The position numbers and the translations under genes were made by a program. The notes beneath the pieces were generated by a model that was not told the DNA's origin, did not search any database, and saw nothing but the letters and a program-made list of their open reading frames with translations. From the NCBI RefSeq assembly GCF_002410825.1, contig NZ_DHOS01000052.1, positions 115,711-179,710 of the forward strand: a DNA stretch of 64,000 nucleotides. The letters run 5' to 3'. Origin of the DNA: Proteiniphilum sp. UBA5384 (GTDB lineage: Bacteria; Bacteroidota; Bacteroidia; Bacteroidales; Dysgonomonadaceae). Of this stretch, positions 25,960-34,042 are shown one piece after another (within the stretch, counting starts at the first letter, position 1; every line of letters begins with the position of its first letter).

Positions 25960-27128
25960 ACGGTTTTAAAAGAGAACTGACAGAAAATATATTGCCGTTC
26001 TGGATTGACAAGATGCAGGATGATGAGCAAGGTGGTTTCTACGGACAGATAGATGGTTGTGATCAGTTACATCCCGAAGCGAACAAAGGAGCTATCCTCA
26101 ATGCCCGCATACTATGGACCTTCTCTACAGCCTACCGGCTATTGAAAGATGCACAGTATCTGTCGATTGCGCAAAGGGCATTCGATTATATTATCGATCA
26201 TTTCATCGACAAGGAATATGGCGGCGCTTATTGGGAACTGGATTATAAGGGAAACCCGGTGAACAGGAAAAAGCAAACCTATGTGCAGGGATTTATGCTG
26301 TATGGCTTTTCCGAGTTTTACCGGGCGACGGGCAATCCGCAGGCATTGGAACTGGCGAAAGATTTTTTCCGGCTGATCGAAAAATGTCATGACGACAGGT
26401 TGGGAGGATATCTTGAGGCATATACCCGGGATTGGCAACCCATAGAAGATATGCGCCTGAGTGAGAAGGATGCGAATGAAAAAAAGACGATGAATACCCA
26501 TCTGCATGTGTTGGAACCTTATTCCAACCTGCTCAGGATATGGAAGGGCAAAGAGCTGGTCGCTGCCCAGCGGCGGTTGATAGACATCTTCGCGACCAAA
26601 ATTCTCGACCGGAAAACAAATCACCTGGACCTGTTCTTCGACGAGGAGTGGAATGCCAGGTACAAGGCTATTTCCTACGGGCATGACATAGAGGCTTCCT
26701 GGCTGTTATTCGAAGCTGCGGAGGTGTTGGGTGACAAGGAGCTATTGGAAAGGATCAAAGGAATTTCCCTGAAAATTGCGGATGCGGCATCGGAAGGATT
26801 GGAGATCGACGGAAGCATGGCATACGAACGGGTGGGAGACCATACTGATGGCGAGCGACATTGGTGGGTACAGGCAGAAGCCGTGGTCGGGTATATGTAC
26901 GCATATGAGAATTCGGGAGATGTCCGTTACAAGGAGAAAGCCGCCCGCGTGTGGGAATATATCCGCACCCACATCGTCGATAAAGAGGGAGGAGAATGGT
27001 ATTGGAGTCGTCTTCCCGATGGGAGTATTAACCGGAGAGACGATAAGGCGGGGTTTTGGAAATGCCCTTACCACAATGGGCGCATGTGCATGGAAATGAT
27101 GGAGCGGTTTGGTATGGAATCATGCTGA
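25956..27128 (+). CDS. Cellobiose 2-epimerase (AGE family), mannobiose to mannosylglucose
   Basis: This 390-residue cytoplasmic (alpha/alpha)6-barrel converts beta-1,4-mannobiose to 4-O-beta-mannosyl-glucose, the substrate of the GH130 phosphorylase. Family features include GGFYGQIDG, NAKGAILNARILWTFSTAYR-like text (here ANKGAILNARILWTFS), MNTHLHVLEPY, YGHDIEASWLLFEA with a catalytic His, and ERHWWVQAEAVVGY with a second His. The C-terminus FWKCPYHNGRMCMEM is also typical of cellobiose 2-epimerases. The ATG overlaps the transporter stop, so expression is coupled. Confidence 0.95.
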   Translation: MNGFKRELTENILPFWIDKMQDDEQGGFYGQIDGCDQLHPEANKGAILNARILWTFSTAYRLLKDAQYLSIAQRAFDYIIDHFIDKEYGGAYWELDYKGNPVNRKKQTYVQGFMLYGFSEFYRATGNPQALELAKDFFRLIEKCHDDRLGGYLEAYTRDWQPIEDMRLSEKDANEKKTMNTHLHVLEPYSNLLRIWKGKELVAAQRRLIDIFATKILDRKTNHLDLFFDEEWNARYKAISYGHDIEASWLLFEAAEVLGDKELLERIKGISLKIADAASEGLEIDGSMAYERVGDHTDGERHWWVQAEAVVGYMYAYENSGDVRYKEKAARVWEYIRTHIVDKEGGEWYWSRLPDGSINRRDDKAGFWKCPYHNGRMCMEMMERFGMESC

Positions 27129-27146
27129 TAAATGGACAATATAAGA

Positions 27147-27154
27147 TATCTTTG
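27147..27154 (+). promoter_or_regulatory. -7 element TATCTTTG upstream of the sialidase-like gene
   Basis: It is an exact TAnnTTTG match 24 bp before the ATG at 27179 and 19 bp after the epimerase stop. The -33 region is poor, so it may be an internal promoter of the locus. Confidence 0.4.
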
Positions 27155-27178
27155 TAATGAATAAAATTGGATTGGACG

Positions 27179-28348
27179 ATGAAAGCTAAAATAAATGGTT
27201 TGATTTTAGTATTGTCGGTTGCTCTCCCGGCTTTGGCACAGGAAACCGCTAAACCGCCGGGTGTTGTGGTCAATCATATTGGGAAGGAAACAGGACGTTA
27301 TATTGGTTCGCCGAGCTTGTGCGTCCTCCCCAACGGCACTTATATCGCTACGCACGATGAGTTCGGTCCCCGCTCTTCGGAGTTCCGCTCTGCACAGACG
27401 CTCGTCTTTCAATCGAAAGACAAAGGAATGACATGGGAAAAGATAACTCAAATTGACGGGCAGTTCTGGTCTAATCTCTTCTTTCATCGCGGTAGTTTAT
27501 ATTTGATGGGGACAAACAAACATCATGGGAACCTGATCATCCGCAAATCGGATGATGATGGATATACATGGACAATACCCTACCTGAAATCCAATGGCTT
27601 GATTCTGGAAGGTGAATACCATACCGCCCCAATGCCTATGGTTTACCAGAATGGCCGTATCTGGAGAGCGGTTGAATATGCCACGGCACCCACATCCGAA
27701 TGGGGAAAGCGATATAGTGCCATGGTCGTCTCGGCACCGGTCGACGCCGATCTTTTGGATGCTGAAAGTTGGCAGAAAACCAATTATCTTTCTTTTAACT
27801 CTGACTATTTGAACGGAAATTTCAGGGCCTGGCTGGAAGGAAATGCAGTGGTAGATCCTGATGGCAATGTAGTGGATATATTGCGTGTGGATATTCCCGC
27901 GGGAATTGAGGAGCAGGCAGCCGTAGTAAGGATCTCTCAGGATGGCAAGACCGCTTCCTTTGACCCGGACAGGGATTTTATTCAGCTTCCGGGTGGGAGT
28001 AAAAAATTCACCATCCGTTATGACGAAAGATCGAAAAGATATTGGATGTTGACTAACTATATTTCTCCTGAATATAAAGAGAGGCATCCGGCCGGAGTAA
28101 GGAATAAACAAGCGTTGTGCAGTTCTTCTGATTTGAGGGAATGGATGGTTCATCAGGTAGTTCTTGATCATCCCGATGTGGAGAAACATGGATTTCAATA
28201 CGTCGATTGGTTGTTCGAGGGGGATGATATCATCTTTCTTTCCCGAACGGCATACGATGATGACTCCGAAGGGGCAAATAATAATCACGATGCTAATTTT
28301 CTGACTTTTCATCGTATAGTTAATTTTAGGAATCTGCTAAAAAAGTGA
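27179..28348 (+). CDS. Secreted Asp-box (sialidase-like) beta-propeller protein
   Basis: This 389-residue exported protein (signal peptide ending ALPALAQ) starts at the ATG at 27179; the frame also allows a TTG at 27167. Two Asp-box motifs, S-x-D-x-G-x-T-W, are visible in QSKDKGMTWEK and KSDDDGYTWTI, and the fold should be a six-bladed propeller of the GH33/GH93 type. A FRIP-like motif and the arginine triad of true sialidases are not clear. It is probably an exo-glycosidase of another specificity, or a non-catalytic binder. It is the last gene of the mannan cluster, 50 bp after the epimerase. Confidence 0.7.
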   Translation: MKAKINGLILVLSVALPALAQETAKPPGVVVNHIGKETGRYIGSPSLCVLPNGTYIATHDEFGPRSSEFRSAQTLVFQSKDKGMTWEKITQIDGQFWSNLFFHRGSLYLMGTNKHHGNLIIRKSDDDGYTWTIPYLKSNGLILEGEYHTAPMPMVYQNGRIWRAVEYATAPTSEWGKRYSAMVVSAPVDADLLDAESWQKTNYLSFNSDYLNGNFRAWLEGNAVVDPDGNVVDILRVDIPAGIEEQAAVVRISQDGKTASFDPDRDFIQLPGGSKKFTIRYDERSKRYWMLTNYISPEYKERHPAGVRNKQALCSSSDLREWMVHQVVLDHPDVEKHGFQYVDWLFEGDDIIFLSRTAYDDDSEGANNNHDANFLTFHRIVNFRNLLKK

Positions 28349-28466
28349 CCTTTTTAGACCTATATTCTCATCCATAAAAGTAGATATACTCTTAAATAAT
28401 ATAAATTATAGCTAAAATGGATAAAATATAATAGAATGAAAGTGTAAATGGATTTTTTTTAGTTAT

Positions 28467-29019
28467 TTGCAGCTGTTGAAAATCCAGCTTACGATAAGTA
28501 GTTATTCAATCAAATCCTTAGAGCAATATTTTAAGGTTTACCGCAAATCAATCCGTAAGCCCAAAAAATTCTGGGCGAAAATAGCCGAGAATAATTTCAC
28601 CTGGTACCGTAAATGGGATAAGGTGGTGGAATTTGATATGGAGAAGGCAGAATTCACCTGGTTCAGGAATGCCAAACTCAATATCACCCCAAATTATATC
28701 GACCGCCATCTGGCGAATAGGGGTGATGAGAATGGCATTATCGTGATATCAGCCATCCCTTTTGTCACGCCGACCAAGCCCACTTACGCCTCATTGCCCC
28801 TTCCCGGGATCAAACGGGTATAGATGGATGAGCTACGGAATGAAATTGAAGGTAATCAACAGGTCGGAAACCTTTGTATCGAATATCCCTGGCCGAGCAT
28901 AGCAAGGACGATCTGGGGAGATCCATCAACGCTTTATAGATACTTGCTTTAAAACATTTTCCGGTAAGTACTTCTCCGGAGCATACGATGTGCTGTTGAA
29001 GAAAGTTCAGGAAGAATAA
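28467..29019 (+). pseudogene. Acetyl-CoA synthetase remnant (internal deletion, nonsense and frameshift)
   Basis: The first part reads SLEQYFKVYRKSIRKPKKFW, then FTWYRKWDKVVEF and LNITPNYIDRHLANRGDENG, the N-terminal domain of acetyl-CoA synthetase. It then jumps in frame to ISAIPFVTPTKPTYASLPLPGI, which in Acs lies hundreds of residues further on. An in-frame TAG follows at 28821-28823, then NEIEGNQQVGNLCIEYPWPS and IARTIWGD. After a frameshift, FKTFSGKYFSG appears and the frame ends at 29019. The catalytic C-terminal domain is absent. No ATG start survives (TTG at 28467). The 118 bp before it shows nothing else. The length lost internally is an estimate from memory of the family. Confidence 0.85.
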
Positions 29020-29061
29020 CCGAACTGAACAAAACCAAAAAAGAGACTGTCAATTTTTCGG

Positions 29062-29092
29062 TTGCATTTGGGCGTATATAGTATTACTTTTG
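29062..29092 (+). promoter_or_regulatory. Promoter of the Ada-like gene
   Basis: TTG at 29062-29064, a 20 bp spacer and TACTTTTG at 29085-29092 match both Bacteroidetes elements. The start at 29140 is 47 bp further on, excluding the longer open frame from 29062. Confidence 0.65.
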
Positions 29093-29139
29093 CTGTGAAA
29101 TCAATACGAAAATTTGTTTTTAATAAAACAGCGCTATAT

Positions 29140-30189
29140 ATGTCTAAAATGGAGGAAGAGATATTTTATAAGGCATTTATGGAACGGGATCCTTCTTTCG
29201 AGGGGGTGTTCGTGGTTGCGGTAAAGACAACAGGTATATTTTGTCGTCCGACCTGTCCTACAGAACCTAAAAAGGAAAATGTGGAGTTTTACCTCTCTCC
29301 CGGCGAAGCAATGGCAAATGGTTACAGGCCGTGCAAGATCTGCAAGCCATTAGAAAAAATAGGCGATCCGCCGCAGGAGATCAAACAGTTGTTAAAGTAC
29401 ATGGAAGATAATTCAACGATCAAATTGAAAGATACCGACTTGGAAAAGATGGGCTTGGAACCCAATCAGGTTCGCCGGTGGTTTCTGAAAAACTACAAAC
29501 AGACATTTCATGCCTATCAACGAATGTACCGGGCGAACAATGCTTTTCAACGTTTTCAGTCGAACCAAAGTGTGACGGATGTCGCGTTTGATTCAGGCTA
29601 CGATTCGCTGAGCGGTTTCAACAGCATGTTCAAAAATATTATCGGTTCGTCTCCACAGAATAGCAAGGACAAGCGTATTGTTAATATTACCCATATCGAA
29701 ACAGATTTGGGATTGATGGTGGCAGGTGCAACCGATAAAGGTATCTGTATGCTCGAATTTTCTGATTATAAATTGATTGACTTGGAGTATAAACAGTTAA
29801 TTGGTCTGTTTAAAGCTCCGCTCGTACAGGGATATAATCCCCATTTCGACACGCTTAGAAGTCAATTGGATGAATATTTCAAGGGAACACGACGGGAATT
29901 TGACATTCCACTGGATTTGGCGGGTACGGAATTTCAAAAACAAGTATGGCTAAGTTTGTTAAAAATACCGTATGGATGTACTACAAACTATGCAAGGCAA
30001 GCCGAACTGTTGGGCAAGCCCTCTGCGGTGAGAGCCGTTGCCAACGCTAACGGGAAAAATAAAATCTCCATCATTCTGCCTTGCCACCGGGTTATCGGCG
30101 CAGACGGCACGCTGACAGGCTATGGCGGCGGTATCTGGCGGAAGAAAAAATTACTGGAGTTTGAACAGGAAAATTTAGCGAAAAAGTGA
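29140..30189 (+). CDS. ada: Bifunctional DNA repair methyltransferase / transcriptional activator (Ada-like)
   Basis: This 349-residue protein combines three parts. The N-terminal zinc domain repairs methyl phosphotriesters, with Cys35 and Cys39 in IFCRPTCP and Cys65 and Cys68 in RPCKICK; Cys35 is the expected methyl acceptor. The AraC-type HTH spans about 95-190 (AFDSGYDSLSGFNSMFK). The C-terminal O6-alkylguanine transferase has the active-site ILPCHRVIGADG. Methylation of the N-domain would turn it into an activator of its own promoter, as in the known adaptive response. It stands alone, between a decayed acs gene upstream and the oxidoreductase-rich locus downstream. Confidence 0.93.
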   Translation: MSKMEEEIFYKAFMERDPSFEGVFVVAVKTTGIFCRPTCPTEPKKENVEFYLSPGEAMANGYRPCKICKPLEKIGDPPQEIKQLLKYMEDNSTIKLKDTDLEKMGLEPNQVRRWFLKNYKQTFHAYQRMYRANNAFQRFQSNQSVTDVAFDSGYDSLSGFNSMFKNIIGSSPQNSKDKRIVNITHIETDLGLMVAGATDKGICMLEFSDYKLIDLEYKQLIGLFKAPLVQGYNPHFDTLRSQLDEYFKGTRREFDIPLDLAGTEFQKQVWLSLLKIPYGCTTNYARQAELLGKPSAVRAVANANGKNKISIILPCHRVIGADGTLTGYGGGIWRKKKLLEFEQENLAKK

Positions 30190-30199
30190 TAAATGCAAA

Positions 30200-30349
30200 A
30201 AATTCTTTTTTAGTAAACCATTACAGTTGCAGCAGTACGAAGCCCGGTTGAAGCAATCTGTATTTTCCGATACAATACAATTAAGGCAAAGTGGATTCAA
30301 TCTTTCTATTCCATTGGAGTGGAAGGGATTCCAACCCATAGAGAGATAA
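30200..30349 (+). other. Possible small gene remnant after ada
   Basis: The 266-bp gap between ada and the MFS gene has an open stretch with protein-like text (LQLQQYEARLKQSVFSDTIQ, then FNLSIPLEWKGFQPIER and a stop) but no start codon. I do not recognise it; it may be a 3' remnant of a lost gene or chance. Confidence 0.2.
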
Positions 30350-30455
30350 AATAAAATGGAGCCGCTTACCTGTCTCAATTCAATTTATTTCGTACCAGAA
30401 TTTGGTCTAATGAAAAAACTTTTTTAGGTAAGAAATATGCAGTGTAAGTAGCAAC

Positions 30456-31859
30456 TTATTTCTTCTTCAACCAGAACCGTTCGATCTCTTCCAGCGATTT
30501 ACCGGCGGTCTCCGGCATCAGTTTCCATACGATCAGCATATAAGGGATGCACATGAAGGCAAACAGGAAGAAGGTGCCGGCCGGGGTGGCGTTCTCGAGC
30601 ATCCAGGGCGTAAGCTGCCCGATAAGATAGGTACCCACCCATAGAGAGAATCCGGCGATGGACATGGCCAACCCCCTTATCTTGGTGGGATACATCTCGG
30701 ATAGGAACACGAAGATCACCGCACTGATGGAGCCTGCGGCGAAGAAAATATAAGCTAAGAAGCATCCCAATAAGAATATGCTCGACATGCCCAATGATTC
30801 ACCTGTCAGGAAGTAGATGCCAATAAGGACCAGGGTGACGATCATCCCGGAAACACCGATATAAACCAGTTTTTTTCGTCCAATCTTGTCGATGATCAAA
30901 AGTGCAAGTACCGTAGTTCCCATATTGACCAATCCAATTAGGGACTGATAAAACAATGAGTCGCCGCTTGATAATCCGCTTGTCTCGAAAATAGAGGGAC
31001 CATAGTACAACACGGCATTCACACCCATGAATTGCCCCAGTATGGCGATGGCGGAGCCGATCAGTACCGCCCGGAAGATACCCGGTGTAAATAGGAGTTT
31101 CCAATCTGATTTTGCTTCCGACTGCAACATTTGTTTGGTTTCATTGACTTGGTAAGAAACTTCCGATGCAGTGACATAAATTTTAGAGAATATCCCAGTA
31201 GCCATGTCATCCTTGCCTTTCACGATCAACCAACGGGGACTTTCCGGGATAAAGAAGATGATAATGAAGAACAACAGGGCAGGTAATATTTCGGCTCCCA
31301 GCATCCCGCGCCAGTTTTCAGTACCGAATATTTTAAGTAGCAAGGAGTTCTCAGAAGAAAAATCACCGGATAAATTTGACAGGTGCCAATTCATCAGGTA
31401 GGCGCCTAAAAAACCTACGGTGACAGCGAGTTGGTAGAGTGATACCATTCTGCCCCGGTGGGAAGCAGGTGAGATTTCTGAAATATAGAGTGGGCAAACA
31501 ATCGATACGATACCGATGCCGATACCTCCTACAATACGCCAAATAACCAATTGATTAAAGTCCGGGGTAATGGCGCATCCCAACGCGGAAGAGGTAAACA
31601 GTACCGCTGACAGCAACATCGTTTTTTTACGTCCAATATAATCGCTCAAAGCTCCTGCAAAAATCACACCGCTGATTGAACCTACAAGTGCGCAGCCCAC
31701 ATACCATCCACTTTGAAGTGTGGTAAGCCCAAATTGTCCTGTCACCTGGGATACTGTTCCTGAAATCACCGCAGTATCATATCCGAAAAGGAAACCGCCT
31801 AATGCTGCTACTACCGAAAGAAAAATCACATAGCTGCTAATACCCTCTGCTTTCTGCAT
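30456..31859 (-). CDS. MFS sugar porter (SP family)
   Basis: This 467-residue inner-membrane transporter has 12 predicted helices. The sugar-porter signatures are present: GYDTAVISGTV in helix 1, DYIGRKKTMLLS, PESPRWLIVKGK after helix 6, DKIGRKKLVYIG, and PETAGKSLEEIERFW at the C-terminus. Members such as XylE are proton symporters for hexoses or pentoses. It is the last gene of the 14-gene minus-strand locus, after a 111-bp gap. It most likely imports the monosaccharide or keto-sugar released in the periplasm by the upstream enzymes (inference). Confidence 0.93.
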   Translation of the reverse strand: MQKAEGISSYVIFLSVVAALGGFLFGYDTAVISGTVSQVTGQFGLTTLQSGWYVGCALVGSISGVIFAGALSDYIGRKKTMLLSAVLFTSSALGCAITPDFNQLVIWRIVGGIGIGIVSIVCPLYISEISPASHRGRMVSLYQLAVTVGFLGAYLMNWHLSNLSGDFSSENSLLLKIFGTENWRGMLGAEILPALLFFIIIFFIPESPRWLIVKGKDDMATGIFSKIYVTASEVSYQVNETKQMLQSEAKSDWKLLFTPGIFRAVLIGSAIAILGQFMGVNAVLYYGPSIFETSGLSSGDSLFYQSLIGLVNMGTTVLALLIIDKIGRKKLVYIGVSGMIVTLVLIGIYFLTGESLGMSSIFLLGCFLAYIFFAAGSISAVIFVFLSEMYPTKIRGLAMSIAGFSLWVGTYLIGQLTPWMLENATPAGTFFLFAFMCIPYMLIVWKLMPETAGKSLEEIERFWLKKK

Positions 31860-31970
31860 TGTCAGTTAAAAATTGAATGCTCAACTTCCGCAAGTCACAT
31901 GATAACTGATAAGAGGTTGTATTCTAATTGAATATCTATATCAGTTTATCTGCGGAATTTGAATTAAATA

Positions 31971-33083
31971 TTAGAGATTAAAATATTCCTTATACCGGTT
32001 ATATAAATTCCCGGCCTGAATGTAGGCTGATTGCGGACTCATGAAATGGGAGAACTCGAACGTGATTGCCTTGTCGTAGCCACATCGTTTGGCTGCATCC
32101 AGTTTCATCCGCAGTTTATCGAATTTGATCGGCAAGAACTTGATCGGCATATCACGGTCGAACGTCTCTGCATTTGTCCAGCATTGCATCCCGTATTTGT
32201 CGGCCAGTTTTTTGTTTACCGTAAAGAAAGCGTCCAACTCGTCATAATCGATATGCCCATCCTGAAAAGCTACAGCATCCACCACTTCATGGATTCCCGA
32301 GAATATTTCATCCCATTCTTTCTCATGCTGTTGGACCGAGACCGCCTCCTCTTTGCTAAGAGCTGTTCCGCTTGCAGCCACCGCCTTTTTACCGTCGATC
32401 CATGGAGAGATAAACGTTGGCAATCCTCCGGAAACATCTTTGCACTGCTTGCCCATCGCGTAAAAAGCATTGATCGCCCCTTTGGTGGCACGGCTTATTT
32501 CACCGCTTACATACCATCCCCCGAAACTCTTGTATTTTTCACCGTAGTTCTTCCATATTTCGTCGATCACATACTTGTTATCTTCAATTTCATGGGACAT
32601 ATCACCGGTTGCCCAATAGTGACCGGAGTCGTACAGGCCGAAATAGAACTTCATACCATATTTTTCCGCAAGTCGCAGGTACATGTCCACCAGATCGACC
32701 GACGGCATAAAACATCCTTTAGACAATAGATATTCCGACGGGTAGGTAATAAACTTTTTATATCCGGAGCGGATCATGATCACCGTATCGATGCCAATGG
32801 CTTTCATATACTGGAAATCCAGATCCCATTCCGCTTCTCCCCAATTCTGATGGGGGATATCATGGGAGATCTCATCCAGGAACGTGCCGCTAATTTGTAT
32901 CCCGTTATTTTCCGGTACAATCAATTTACTTTTCAGTTCATTGTTTTTGTATATGCTGGGATAATTACTATCTGTTGAGGATTGTTGCCCGGCACCGTTG
33001 CATGCTGATAAGGCGGGAATCGCCGCTACTGAAGCACCGGCAAGTGCCGCTTTCCTTATAAAATCCCTTCTGTTTTTTTGCAT
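31971..33083 (-). CDS. DUF4434 family exported protein (putative TIM-barrel glycosidase), copy a
   Basis: The 370-residue protein has a twin-arginine signal (NRRDFIRKAALAGASVAAIP) running into a possible lipobox LSAC. The body has DUF4434-like segments: ISGTFLDEISHD, WDLDFQYMKAIGIDTVIMI, YFGLYDSGHYW and GGWYVSGEISRAT, whose GWY-x-SGE resembles a glycosidase acid/base strand. C-terminal CWTNAETFDRD and TFEFSHFMSP follow. DUF4434 proteins are thought to be TIM barrels related to glycoside hydrolases, but I know of no assigned reaction. It is followed by the MFS porter, and a second diverged DUF4434 gene lies at 39107. Confidence 0.75.
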   Translation of the reverse strand: MQKNRRDFIRKAALAGASVAAIPALSACNGAGQQSSTDSNYPSIYKNNELKSKLIVPENNGIQISGTFLDEISHDIPHQNWGEAEWDLDFQYMKAIGIDTVIMIRSGYKKFITYPSEYLLSKGCFMPSVDLVDMYLRLAEKYGMKFYFGLYDSGHYWATGDMSHEIEDNKYVIDEIWKNYGEKYKSFGGWYVSGEISRATKGAINAFYAMGKQCKDVSGGLPTFISPWIDGKKAVAASGTALSKEEAVSVQQHEKEWDEIFSGIHEVVDAVAFQDGHIDYDELDAFFTVNKKLADKYGMQCWTNAETFDRDMPIKFLPIKFDKLRMKLDAAKRCGYDKAITFEFSHFMSPQSAYIQAGNLYNRYKEYFNL

Positions 33084-33151
33084 TGTTTTAGTTTGAAAAA
33101 TTAACCATTTAATAAAGGTAATGAAGTTTTTTAGAACTCATGTCGACCGTT

Positions 33152-34006
33152 TTACAATATTTCTTCCGCCACCTGGTTGAAATAGTCGATGGATTGTTTT
33201 ATTTGTGGCAGATTGTTTTCCCAGTCAGCTTCATATTCAATCGTGAAATATCCCTTGAAGTTCTGTCTTTTCAGTTCCTCCATCATGGCTTTCACATTGA
33301 GGATGCCTTTCCCCCAGATCACATCTTCGAGGTTTTGTTCTTCGCCTTGAGGTGCAATATCTTTGAAATGTAATGCTATGATCCTGCCGTCGAGTTGCTG
33401 CATGGAGGAAATAGGATCCAATCCCATCCTTTTATAATGTCCCACGTCAACACATGCTCCCAATAAGGCCTCTCGTTCCCCGATACTACCTAACAACACC
33501 TCTGGATTCCAGTAGGAATTTTCACTTGGATGATTATGGACAGCCACTTTGATATGATATTTTTTTGACAGTTTTTCCACTATATCCCAATCTTCACGTG
33601 CCGGTTCGGCACTGATAAATTCCATTTCCATATTGTTTGCAAACGGAAAGATTTGTTCCCATTCCTCTCTTTGGGCAGTCCATACGCCTGAAGAGACGAT
33701 TTTTATGTTTCTGGCGGCTGCTTCTTCTTTCAGTTTTTTCTGTTGGTCACTATCCATCTGATAACCGAATGTGGCATCACCAAACCCTTCTCCTAATCGT
33801 TGTCCGGGATAGATTTCGATAAAACGGAGCCCCAGTTCTTTTGACTTATCCAACGACTCCATCACTGTAAAAAGATGGAACGTGTAAGATTGCATGGATA
33901 AATGCCATCCTTGCTTTTCCGCTTTTGTTTCCACATTGCCTTGCGTGCAGCCGATATTGAATAAGAAGCAGCATACTGCGATGAGTCCTGTTTTTATTGT
34001 TTTCAT
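33152..34006 (-). CDS. Exported sugar phosphate isomerase/epimerase-like TIM barrel (lipoprotein), copy 1
   Basis: The 284-residue protein has a lipoprotein signal ending LFNIGCTQGN. It then has the xylose-isomerase-like (AP_endonuclase_2) barrel: SMQSYTFHLFTVMESLDKSK, LGLRFIEIYPGQ, KVAVHNHPSENSYW, GACVDVGHYKRMGLDP, IIALHFKDIAPQ and GYFTIEYEADWE. The His, Glu, Asp and His metal-binding positions of the fold seem kept. Because it is exported, a sugar phosphate is unlikely as substrate. In the Bacteroides 3-keto-glycoside pathway such barrels process keto-sugars made by Gfo/Idh enzymes. It follows a Gfo/Idh gene by 36 bp. Confidence 0.8.
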   Translation of the reverse strand: MKTIKTGLIAVCCFLFNIGCTQGNVETKAEKQGWHLSMQSYTFHLFTVMESLDKSKELGLRFIEIYPGQRLGEGFGDATFGYQMDSDQQKKLKEEAAARNIKIVSSGVWTAQREEWEQIFPFANNMEMEFISAEPAREDWDIVEKLSKKYHIKVAVHNHPSENSYWNPEVLLGSIGEREALLGACVDVGHYKRMGLDPISSMQQLDGRIIALHFKDIAPQGEEQNLEDVIWGKGILNVKAMMEELKRQNFKGYFTIEYEADWENNLPQIKQSIDYFNQVAEEIL

Positions 34007-34042
34007 TTTATTTAATAATTAGTATAATGTGCATTTGACTAT

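Noticed and set aside
27497..28312. Antisense open frame of 271 codons opposite the Asp-box protein
   Set aside because: There is no start context or family motif; the plus-strand gene has Asp boxes and a signal peptide.
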